From Brevibacillus choshinensis (lineage in GTDB: Bacteria; Bacillota; Bacilli; Brevibacillales; Brevibacillaceae): a stretch of 36,636 nt of DNA. The stretch is taken from positions 278,518 through 315,153 of the forward strand of contig NZ_LJJB01000015.1 of the NCBI RefSeq assembly GCF_001420695.1. The letters run 5' to 3'. Shown here piece after piece: positions 30,768 to 36,636 of this stretch. The notes beneath the pieces are model-generated. The model was not told where the DNA came from. It was given only the letters and a program-made list of their open reading frames with translations, and did no database searches. Numbering within the stretch: the first letter of the stretch is position 1; the number at the start of each line of letters is the position of its first letter. A program made the position numbers and the translations under genes.

Positions 30768-32015
30768 CTACCTTTGCTTGTTCGTGATTTCTACTGTGAC
30801 CTTCTTGGGTGCGCTTTCTGATGGCTTGATGTAATCGGATTGGTTGAAGATATAGTTCAACGCAATCTCGTACACTCCAGCCGGCATATTGCTGACATCG
30901 GCTACAACTTGCAGGTCTTCTGGTCTCAACTGACCCAATATCTGAGCCGCCCCTACGGCATCAAAGTCAATCGTAGACATTTCCTGACCATCCGTCGATA
31001 GCACCTTGGCTTGCAAGTTTTCTGATAGCCCGCTGATGCGGATCGGAATCTTTTCCAAACGCTTGGTCGTAGAAGGCACGACCTTTAGTGACACTTTTAA
31101 ATACTCCGGTTCTACCTTCACGATATTATCCATTACCGGTATTTTTAGCTCTAACAGACGATCTGATGTAATGTTGCTAAGATCAATTTCCGGGCCTGGG
31201 TACGTGGTCGCTTTCATAGCGTCTATCACTTCTTTCGGCCCAAACACCGTCACTTCATCCACATTCATATCCACACTAGCCAAACTATAGCCATTTGGCA
31301 TTTCATTCGTCAAGTTTAATTTGACAGGTACCTTGATGAACGGGCTTGTGACAGGAATGTTCACTTCAACCGTAAGTGGAACGACGTCAGCTCCCTGAAT
31401 CACATTCCCCGACTTGTCCACTACTTTGAGAGGAACGGTGGTCTTTATGGCCGAAGTGGCTCCTTCCAGATCGACAGATGCTTTTACAGCAGCCACTTTG
31501 TCTACCTGGCTCTCCGGAACGCGTACAAGCGCACGGAACGGCTTCACAATCGGCTCCCCAGCTGTATATCCAGGTGCGACTACCCCCAGCATCTCCACGT
31601 TTACTTCTCGTTCTACCGTCTTTTTCTCTTCCAGGGTAATTTCCACGATGTTTGGGATAATCCCTACTTTCACTTCATCAGGAAAGCCCTTGTACTGAAC
31701 AGGGACCTTATGCGTACCTTTGCCCAGTCCCGTCGCATCTACGTAGACCTCCCACGAATCCGCAGGGAAGAAATTATGTCGGTAAAACGGGTTGTTACTC
31801 TCCAACGCCACCTTGACCGTTCGCTGCTGCTTGACTACCTGAAAACGGTCTGTATCGTATTTCACATGCAAATTGACACCATCAATAAATACTGGCTGAC
31901 TTGCTTCGGGAGTCGTCGTCTGCTCGGTCTCCAGATTGACGACCATCCACATCATGACTGCCAAAAGTAGCGCAACTGCGCGAGCAAACCAATGACTATT
32001 TAACCATTTATCCAT
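30768..32015 (-). CDS. cdaR: CdaA regulatory protein, YbbR domains
   Basis: A 415-residue protein with one N-terminal membrane anchor (WFARAVALLLAVMMWMVVNLE) and an extracellular region with repeated YbbR domains of about 80-90 residues; repeat signatures such as VNVEMLGVVAPGYTAGEPIV, VEVNIPVTSPFIKVPVKLNL and VSLKVVPSTTKRLEKIPIRI are visible. It binds and modulates the diadenylate cyclase CdaA. ATG at 32015 has GGAGGCG upstream and overlaps the cdaA stop by 8 bp, so the two are translationally coupled. Confidence 0.95.
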   Translation of the reverse strand: MDKWLNSHWFARAVALLLAVMMWMVVNLETEQTTTPEASQPVFIDGVNLHVKYDTDRFQVVKQQRTVKVALESNNPFYRHNFFPADSWEVYVDATGLGKGTHKVPVQYKGFPDEVKVGIIPNIVEITLEEKKTVEREVNVEMLGVVAPGYTAGEPIVKPFRALVRVPESQVDKVAAVKASVDLEGATSAIKTTVPLKVVDKSGNVIQGADVVPLTVEVNIPVTSPFIKVPVKLNLTNEMPNGYSLASVDMNVDEVTVFGPKEVIDAMKATTYPGPEIDLSNITSDRLLELKIPVMDNIVKVEPEYLKVSLKVVPSTTKRLEKIPIRISGLSENLQAKVLSTDGQEMSTIDFDAVGAAQILGQLRPEDLQVVADVSNMPAGVYEIALNYIFNQSDYIKPSESAPKKVTVEITNKQR

Positions 32016-32826
32016 GTTTTCGCCTCCATTGCCAACGACTTCCCATGGATTTGCCCTTCGACAGAGGCTGGAGCTGATCAGTCAGGATCTCTGCCAACTG
32101 CTCCTCCGTCAGGTTGCGGTTCATCGTGCCATGTGCGGCAAAAGACACCTGCCCAGTCTCCTCCGAGACGATAATGGACATCCCATCAGAGACCTCGCTG
32201 ACACCGATTGCGGCACGGTGGCGCGTTCCCAACTCCTTGGAGATCGAGTTGTTTTCGGACAGCGGTAAATAACAGGCAGCAGCCAAAATAACGTCTTTAC
32301 GCATAATGACTGCCCCGTCGTGCAAGGGCGTGTTTGGGATGAAAATATTGATCAACAGCTCAGAACTAACCCGACCATTGATCGCGATACCTGTTTCCAC
32401 GTAATCATTCAAGCCCGTCTCACGCTCAATGACGATCAGAGCCCCAATACGCCGCTTGGCCATATACGTGACCGATTTGCATACTTCTTGCACCAGACGA
32501 CTGACCATATCGTCATCCTGAATGGTGCTGGAACGGGAAAAAAGCTTGCCCCGCCCCAATTGTTCGAGGGCACGCCGCAATTCTGGCTGAAAGATAATGA
32601 CGACGGCCAGTACCCCAAAGGTAAAGGCTTGTGACATCAACCAGTGCAACGTCGTGAGCTGAAAATATTTGCTGAGGAGCCAGGTGATCACGATGACCAT
32701 GATCCCCTTCAACAATTGTACTGCGCGCGTCCCACGAATGAGCATAATTATTTTATAAATCACGTATGTAACGAGTAAAATGTCCGTTCCATACCGAAGT
32801 AAATCCCCGTAGTCCAACGATATCAT
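32008..32826 (-). CDS. cdaA: Diadenylate cyclase CdaA
   Basis: A 272-residue membrane enzyme that makes c-di-AMP from two ATP. Three N-terminal hydrophobic segments (about residues 10-75) precede the DAC domain, with GALIVIERETGLNDYVETGI, the NTPLHDGAVIM motif (DGA) and the LGTRHRAAIGVSEVSD motif (RHR). ATG at 32826 has GGGGGC upstream. c-di-AMP controls potassium and osmolyte transport and cell-wall homeostasis, fitting its place between sigW and the glm genes. Confidence 0.97.
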   Translation of the reverse strand: MISLDYGDLLRYGTDILLVTYVIYKIIMLIRGTRAVQLLKGIMVIVITWLLSKYFQLTTLHWLMSQAFTFGVLAVVIIFQPELRRALEQLGRGKLFSRSSTIQDDDMVSRLVQEVCKSVTYMAKRRIGALIVIERETGLNDYVETGIAINGRVSSELLINIFIPNTPLHDGAVIMRKDVILAAACYLPLSENNSISKELGTRHRAAIGVSEVSDGMSIIVSEETGQVSFAAHGTMNRNLTEEQLAEILTDQLQPLSKGKSMGSRWQWRRKHG

Positions 32827-32880
32827 AACGAAGCCCCCATATCTCGCTCCATCTCAATGAAGTCAGTCTATCTCCTGTGG

Positions 32881-32906
32881 AAAAAGCACGGCTCCGCTGC
32901 CGTGCT
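32881..32906 (-). terminator. Terminator after rsiW
   Basis: AGCACGGC (minus strand), AGCGGA loop, GCCGTGCT, then TTTTT. It separates sigW-rsiW from cdaA-cdaR-glmM, implying either partial read-through or a separate cdaA promoter that I cannot place. Confidence 0.8.
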
Positions 32907-32933
32907 GTAGATAGCTGTACTCTCTATTTTCTC

Positions 32934-33557
32934 TTATGGCAAGACTGGAAGCAAGTCATTTCCAATATTTTTCACTTCATACCAGATCCAATCTACGATG
33001 GCTTCGATGGATTCTGTGTTTCCAGCCACTTGGGCCGTAGATGCGACGAACACTTTTCCTTCGATCGCGACCACATTTCCTTTTACCTGACCTTGCACTT
33101 CTACGTTTCCGTTTCGCACGACCAAATCACCATCAATGCTGGTTCCAGCCGGTACGACGACCACATTTCGTTCACGGTCGATTTTTAGTTTATCCATGTT
33201 GGCGGAGGAAACTTGCAAGATGTTATCCCGATCGAACCAGTTGGCACACAAGCTGCCCGTCATCAGAAAGAGAAAGACAGCCGCTGCTGTGAGGAACGGG
33301 TGTCTCCGCAGCCAACCCGAAAACAAATTCTTTTTGGTCTCTGCAGGCAATTGTGCAAGTACACGCGCCGTAAAATCAGAGGAGACATGAATATGCGAAG
33401 CACTCTGCACAAAGGCGATGGCCCGCTGCAATTCATGCATGTGCTGGCGGCAGCTCACACAGGTTCTCATATGTGTTTGCAAATGCTGATTGGTTAGCTC
33501 GTCAGTGTCCCCATCCAGAAATTCATGAATGAGGATAATCATATCCCGGCATTCCAT
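32934..33557 (-). CDS. rsiW: Anti-sigma-W factor RsiW
   Basis: A 207-residue membrane anti-sigma factor. The zinc-binding ZAS motif HLQTHMRTCVSCRQHM lies near residue 35. A single transmembrane segment (HPFLTAAAVFLFLMTGSLCANW) lies near 95-116, and the outside part has a polymer-like VVVPAGTSIDGDLVVRNGNV repeat region. It holds SigW inactive until cut by regulated proteolysis. ATG at 33557 has AAAGGAG upstream; the longer frame has no ribosome site. It starts 17 bp after sigW. Confidence 0.94.
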   Translation of the reverse strand: MECRDMIILIHEFLDGDTDELTNQHLQTHMRTCVSCRQHMHELQRAIAFVQSASHIHVSSDFTARVLAQLPAETKKNLFSGWLRRHPFLTAAAVFLFLMTGSLCANWFDRDNILQVSSANMDKLKIDRERNVVVVPAGTSIDGDLVVRNGNVEVQGQVKGNVVAIEGKVFVASTAQVAGNTESIEAIVDWIWYEVKNIGNDLLPVLP

Positions 33558-33574
33558 CTTGATTTTCTCCTTTC

Positions 33575-34138
33575 TCACATCAATCGCAACTTGCTGCGTA
33601 AAGCTTCTCTTCCCCGGTGAATTCGCGTTTTGATTGTCGTCACAGGCAATTTCACAATATCGCTAATTTCCTGCAATGACAGGTCTTCGATATAGCGCAA
33701 GATCATAATGGATCGGTACTTTGGTTGCAAATGAGACAATGCGTCCTGTACGGTCTCCTGTAGCTCCTGCGTCACTAATTTATCCTCCGGCGTACGCTCA
33801 TTTGATGACAAGCGTGAGTACCAGTCCATGCCTTGCCCTGGCTCTGTTTCTTCGTCCAATGAAAAATCCGGCCGTTTCTTTCGGCCACGGTCGATGCATA
33901 AATTGGTCGCGATACGGTAGATCCAGGTGGAGAACTTGTAGCCTTCATCGTACGTATGCAAATTGGCGTATACCCGCAGAAACGTCTCCTGCGCGATATC
34001 TTCCGCATCCTGGCGATTTCCCACCATACGATACGCTAGCTGGAATATCTTATCCTTATAAATCTCGATCAACTCGGCAAAGGCTTCGCGATCTCCACGC
34101 TTTGCTCGTTGAGTCAACCGCTTCTCTACAAAATCCAT
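33575..34138 (-). CDS. sigW: ECF sigma factor SigW
   Basis: This 187-residue ECF sigma factor has the length of B. subtilis SigW. Region 2: IYKDKIFQLAYRMVGNRQDA, EDIAQETFLRVYANLHTYDE and FSTWIYRIATNLCIDRGRKK. Region 4: LPVTTIKTRIHRGREALRSK. It directs transcription of envelope-stress and antimicrobial-resistance genes. ATG at 34138 has GGGGAGG upstream; the extended frame runs through the promoter. The promoter at 34170-34195 indicates autoregulation. Confidence 0.96.
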   Translation of the reverse strand: MDFVEKRLTQRAKRGDREAFAELIEIYKDKIFQLAYRMVGNRQDAEDIAQETFLRVYANLHTYDEGYKFSTWIYRIATNLCIDRGRKKRPDFSLDEETEPGQGMDWYSRLSSNERTPEDKLVTQELQETVQDALSHLQPKYRSIMILRYIEDLSLQEISDIVKLPVTTIKTRIHRGREALRSKLRLM

Positions 34139-34169
34139 GCGATCCTCCCCACAATACCGTAATCCTATA

Positions 34170-34195
34170 TACGGATGATACTGCAAATGGTTTCG
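34170..34195 (-). promoter_or_regulatory. SigW-type autoregulatory promoter
   Basis: CGAAAC (34195-34190), 16 nt, then CGTA (34173-34170), matching the SigW consensus TGAAAC-N16-CGTA with one mismatch. It lies 32 bp upstream of the sigW start. Confidence 0.82.
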
Positions 34196-34315
34196 TATCT
34201 TTTCGTGTTTGTGCAGGTAATTTGTTGGGAAATACAGGAATAAGCGTAACTTTACCCTCTATATATTAGTGATGGTAGCTCTTTTATCCTAACGCTGTAA
34301 AGGAGAGTGGGACAA

Positions 34316-34465
34316 ATGTCAAAAAATGATGTTCTCCTCCAGATCGAAAGACTGCGAAAAGAACTAAACGAACAGTATAAGACACAGGCTTCCATCACTC
34401 CCGAGTTGGTGGAGCTAAGTGTAAGACTCGACCATCTCCTAAATAAACTGCATCTCCATCCTTAG
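34316..34465 (+). CDS. Spo0E-like aspartyl-phosphate phosphatase
   Basis: A 49-residue protein of the Spo0E family: LLQIERLRKELNEQYKTQAS as the first helix and ELVELSVRLDHLLNKL as the second, carrying the (S)xxLD motif of SQELD. Such proteins dephosphorylate Spo0A~P and delay sporulation; some small members regulate other processes. ATG at 34316 has AAGGAGAG upstream. It is divergent from sigW and convergent with rocF, from which a bidirectional terminator separates it. Confidence 0.85.
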   Translation: MSKNDVLLQIERLRKELNEQYKTQASITPELVELSVRLDHLLNKLHLHP

Positions 34466-34508
34466 AATGTACTGTTTTCTTCCAACAATGTAAAGACACG
34501 GAAATGCG

Positions 34509-34540
34509 AAAAAGAGAGGCGCACAGTGGCCTCTCTTTTT
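34509..34540. terminator. Bidirectional terminator, Spo0E-like gene and rocF
   Basis: AAAAAGAGAGGC (34509-34520) pairs with GCCTCTCTTTTT (34529-34540) around an 8-nt loop, with A and T tracts on both sides. It can stop transcription from both convergent genes. Confidence 0.88.
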
Positions 34541-34560
34541 GTTATGGTTTTACCTTTTGA

Positions 34561-35457
34561 TTAAAGTAATTTATCTCCAAAGGCAGAGCTCATCAGAGCA
34601 ACTGCTACACGTGCTGTATGATTTTCGCTATCCAGAATCGGGTTCACTTCGACAAACTCCGCTGAACAGAGAATATCTGCATCTGCCAGCATTTCCAAGG
34701 ACACGTGCCCTTCGCGGTACGAAATTCCTCCGATGACTGGTGTACCCACCCCTGGTGCATCATGTGGATCAAGGCCATCCAGGTCAAGGCTCAGATGCAC
34801 ACCATCCGTATTCTTAGAAACATGGGCAATTGCTTCTTCCATAACACGCGCCATGCCTAGTTTATCAATTTCATGCATGGTGAAAACTTTCATACCGATG
34901 TGTTTGATGAGTTCTCTCTCTCCGCCATCCAGATCGCGTGCGCCGATGATCACAACATTTTCAGGCTTCAGCTTCGGTGCAAAGCCTCCGATGTTCACCA
35001 AGCGATCATGTCCGTAGCCCAAGCTTGCTGCCAGTGGCATTCCGTGAATATTGCCGGATGGAGAAGTCTCTCCCGTATTCAAGTCGCCGTGAGCGTCAAA
35101 CCAGATCACGCCCAAATTCTTTACGTGCTTGGCTACGCCTGCTACTGTACCCAGTGCAATACTGTGGTCGCCTCCCAACACTAGCGGAAAACGGCCCTCC
35201 TGCATGATATCGCTTACAACCTCGGCCAGCTTGGCATTCGCCTCTACGACTTCATCTAGATATTTATGATTTTCCGTCTCAGTAAAATGATGAGGACGTG
35301 TAACCGGAATATCTCCCCGATCCTGGATGTTCATGCCCATCTTTTCCAAACGGGCAACCACTCCCGCGTAGCGAATGGCGCTCGGCCCCATATCTACTCC
35401 GCGACGGTCCGCACCTAGATCCATTGGTACTCCGACAATGCTAATGTTTTTGTTCAT
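34561..35457 (-). CDS. rocF: Arginase
   Basis: A 298-residue manganese enzyme that hydrolyses arginine to ornithine and urea (B. subtilis RocF has 296). Metal ligands are in LVLGGDHSIALG, IWFDAHGDLNTGETSPSGNI and LSLDLDGLDPHDAPGVGTPV, and the N-terminus is SIVGVPMDLGADRRGVDMGP. ATG at 35457 has GAAGGGGG upstream; the longer frame covers untranslated leader. It stands alone rather than in a rocDEF operon. Confidence 0.96.
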   Translation of the reverse strand: MNKNISIVGVPMDLGADRRGVDMGPSAIRYAGVVARLEKMGMNIQDRGDIPVTRPHHFTETENHKYLDEVVEANAKLAEVVSDIMQEGRFPLVLGGDHSIALGTVAGVAKHVKNLGVIWFDAHGDLNTGETSPSGNIHGMPLAASLGYGHDRLVNIGGFAPKLKPENVVIIGARDLDGGERELIKHIGMKVFTMHEIDKLGMARVMEEAIAHVSKNTDGVHLSLDLDGLDPHDAPGVGTPVIGGISYREGHVSLEMLADADILCSAEFVEVNPILDSENHTARVAVALMSSAFGDKLL

Positions 35458-35584
35458 AACCGTGCCCCCTTCCCTCAGCTCAAACCTAACTTCAACAGTT
35501 CTATTGTAGCCTCGAAAAGAGAATTGACTCAACTCGACAGGATCTTGCATAAATAACCTATTCCGGAGGGTTTTGGAACGCAAC

Positions 35585-35619
35585 AAAAAACGAGCAGCCT
35601 GTAACAGCTACTCGTTTTT
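35585..35619 (-). terminator. Terminator of the second tRNA cluster
   Basis: AAAAAACGAGCAGC and CAGCTACTCGTTTTT form a stem with one bulge; the A-tract on the plus strand gives a T-run in the tRNA transcript. It lies 13 bp past the last tRNA and would stop tRNA read-through into rocF. Confidence 0.78.
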
Positions 35620-35631
35620 CTTTACTTCCGA

Positions 35632-35705
35632 TGGAGCGGGTGATGGGAATCGAACCCACGCGACCAGCTTGGAAGGCTGGAGTTCTACCATTGAACTACA
35701 CCCGC
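35632..35705 (-). tRNA. tRNA-Gly (TCC), second copy
   Basis: Same sequence as 642-715: acceptor GCGGGTG/CACCCGC, anticodon TCC, CCA encoded. Last gene of the second cluster. Confidence 0.95.
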
Positions 35706-35712
35706 AAAAAAA

Positions 35713-35789
35713 TGGTCGGGAAGACAGGATTCGAACCTGCGACCCCTTGGTCCCAAGCCAAGTACTCTACCAAGCTGAGCTACTTCCCG
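35713..35789 (-). tRNA. tRNA-Pro (TGG), second copy
   Basis: Matches 823-899, anticodon TGG, CCA encoded. Leu(CAA), which separates Gly and Pro in the first cluster, is absent here. Confidence 0.95.
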
Positions 35790-35866
35790 ATTCATTTATC
35801 ATATCCCTAAATAGATAATGTTGCAAGGAAAAACTGCACACATTGTTCTGTTTTGGGGATAAAATG

Positions 35867-35940
35867 CGTGCCCTGAGAGATTCGAACTCCCGACCTTTTG
35901 ATTCGTAGTCAAACGCTCTATCCAGCTGAGCTAAGGGCAC
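35867..35940 (-). tRNA. tRNA-Arg (ACG), second copy
   Basis: Matches 931-1004 with anticodon ACG and discriminator G, but CAT rather than CCA follows, so CCA must be added after transcription. Confidence 0.94.
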
Positions 35941-35978
35941 ATGATTTTGTTTTAGACTCCAAAAATGGAGGTAAATAC

Positions 35979-36054
35979 TGGTGAGCCATGAAGGACTCGA
36001 ACCTTCGACCCTCTGATTAAAAGTCAGATGCTCTACCAACTGAGCTAATGGCTC
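35979..36054 (-). tRNA. tRNA-Lys (TTT), second copy
   Basis: Matches 1163-1238, anticodon TTT, CCA encoded. Confidence 0.95.
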
Positions 36055-36061
36055 GTGCAAA

Positions 36062-36136
36062 TGGCTGGGGTACTAGGATTTGAACCTAGGAATGACGGAG
36101 TCAAAGTCCGTTGCCTTACCGCTTGGCTATACCCCA
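36062..36136 (-). tRNA. tRNA-Gln (TTG), second copy
   Basis: Anticodon TTG, CCA encoded. It differs from 1249-1323 in the T arm, where pairing looks changed on one side only. Confidence 0.95.
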
Positions 36137-36156
36137 ATAGCCCAAGAAATAAAAAA

Positions 36157-36241
36157 TGGTGGGGAGAGACGGATTCGAACCGCCGAACCCAGAGGGAGCA
36201 GATTTACAGTCTGCCGCGTTTAGCCACTTCGCTATCTCCCC
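36157..36241 (-). tRNA. tRNA-Tyr (GTA), second copy
   Basis: Matches 1340-1424, anticodon GTA, CCA encoded. Confidence 0.95.
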
Positions 36242-36254
36242 ATATTTTATTAAG

Positions 36255-36275
36255 TGGTGGAGGCTGACGGGATCG
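36255..36275 (-). pseudogene. tRNA-Val 3'-end fragment (duplicated)
   Basis: These 21 bases are identical to the 3' end of the intact tRNA-Val at 36414-36434: the CCA, the acceptor 3' half and part of the T arm. The rest of a tRNA is missing. With the intact gene it forms a direct repeat around 138 bp of unrelated sequence, the pattern left by integration at a tRNA 3' end or by a partial duplication. Confidence 0.8.
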
Positions 36276-36413
36276 CTTCCTACTTGCGCTTCTACGTCGA
36301 ATATTCGAGACTGGCAAGCAAGATCAGATGTACCCGAGCATATCTCCTAAGAGCTTACTCCGAGGGTGAACCGGAACGGTGAGATCCCGAGCCGGAACCA
36401 GAAACGAAGTAAA
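36276..36413. other. 138-bp insert between tRNA-Val repeats
   Basis: This unrelated sequence lies between the tRNA-Val 3' fragment and the intact gene. It has no tRNA fold and no sizeable ORF. CCGGAAC occurs twice (about 36371 and 36392), and some GC-rich self-complementarity is visible around 36360-36400. The first cluster has no counterpart. Confidence 0.55.
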
Positions 36414-36489
36414 TGGTGGAGGCTGACGGGATCGAACCGCCGACCCTCTGCTTGTAAGGCAGATGCTCTCCCAGCTGAGCTAAGCCTCC
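36414..36489 (-). tRNA. tRNA-Val (TAC), second copy
   Basis: Same as 1799-1874: acceptor GGAGGCT/AGCCTCC, anticodon TAC, CCA encoded. Confidence 0.95.
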
Positions 36490-36494
36490 AATAA

Positions 36495-36565
36495 CCCCAA
36501 TTTGTTGTCGGGGCCCCCGCAAAGTACTCGGTGTTGCATCGAAGCGTTCACTTCACTTTGTGGGG
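36495..36565 (-). repeat. tRNA-spacer hairpin, copy 3
   Basis: CCCC/GGGG (36495-36513), and CCCCGCAAAGT (36515-36525) with ACTTTGTGGGG (36555-36565). The stems are identical to copy 2 while the terminal loop differs (tgttgcatcgaagcgttc here, tgttgctttgaatcatcc there), suggesting the fold is what is kept. Confidence 0.65.
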
Positions 36566-36573
36566 AATTTAGG

Positions 36574-36636
36574 TGACCCGTAGGGGATTCGAACCCCTGT
36601 ATGACAGCGTGAAAGGCTGCTGTGTTAAACCGCTTC
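36574..36636 (-). tRNA. tRNA-Glu (TTC), second copy, partial
   Basis: The 3' part of a tRNA-Glu identical to 1958-2031 as far as it goes (anticodon TTC). The 5' end lies beyond the window. Confidence 0.93.

Overview
The window is chromosome of a Gram-positive, spore-forming member of the Bacillales, most likely Brevibacillus or a close relative. The evidence is the conserved block sigW-rsiW-cdaA-cdaR-glmM-glmS with a glmS ribozyme, a Spo0E-like gene, an arginase gene, strong AGGAGG ribosome binding sites with frequent TTG/GTG starts, and large tRNA clusters next to an rRNA operon. The genus is inference; no database was consulted.

Layout. (1) 1-2499, all on the minus strand: the 5' end of a 16S rRNA gene, its promoter, and 20 intact tRNA genes plus one 3'-truncated tRNA relic. 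(2) 2500-3047: no intact gene, only a decayed basic ORF. (3) 3048-12706: an outer island bounded by Tn7-like end sequences. It carries a NUDIX hydrolase, a truncated YbjQ-like gene, an M20 amidohydrolase/MFS transporter pair with a divergent regulator, a MarR-controlled set of two paralogous unknown proteins plus an azoreductase, and an IS3-family copy inserted in the loop of a transcription terminator. It has no transposition genes. (4) 12711-27028: a complete Tn7-like transposon with perfect 5-bp target duplications (AAAAT). From right to left it holds a SUKH-domain gene, tnsA, tnsB, tnsC, tnsD, tnsE and a four-gene cargo operon: a DNA cytosine-C5 methyltransferase, a protein with two GHKL ATPase modules, a receiver-domain protein, and a CHAT/caspase-like predicted protease. 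(5) 27029-35457: attTn7 at the 3' end of glmS, the glmS ribozyme, glmM, cdaR, cdaA, rsiW, sigW, a Spo0E-like gene and rocF. (6) 35587-36636: a second tRNA cluster, partly a copy of the first, with a duplicated tRNA-Val 3' fragment around a 138-bp insert.

How it fits together. attTn7 downstream of glmS has been used at least twice. The 14.3-kb element inserted exactly between glmS and the right end of an older, diverged Tn7-like element, offset by one base, so two islands are stacked. The inner element has both targeting proteins: TnsD for attTn7 and a TnsE homologue, which in Tn7 directs insertion into replicating or conjugating DNA.

The most interesting content is the cargo operon at 12869-17781. 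Its order (methyltransferase, dual-GHKL ATPase, receiver protein, cysteine-protease-like protein), tight spacing and place in a Tn7-like element suggest an anti-phage or anti-plasmid system. In this reading the methylase marks self DNA, the ATPase senses or signals, and the protease acts as a suicide effector. The domains are read from visible motifs; the function is inference.
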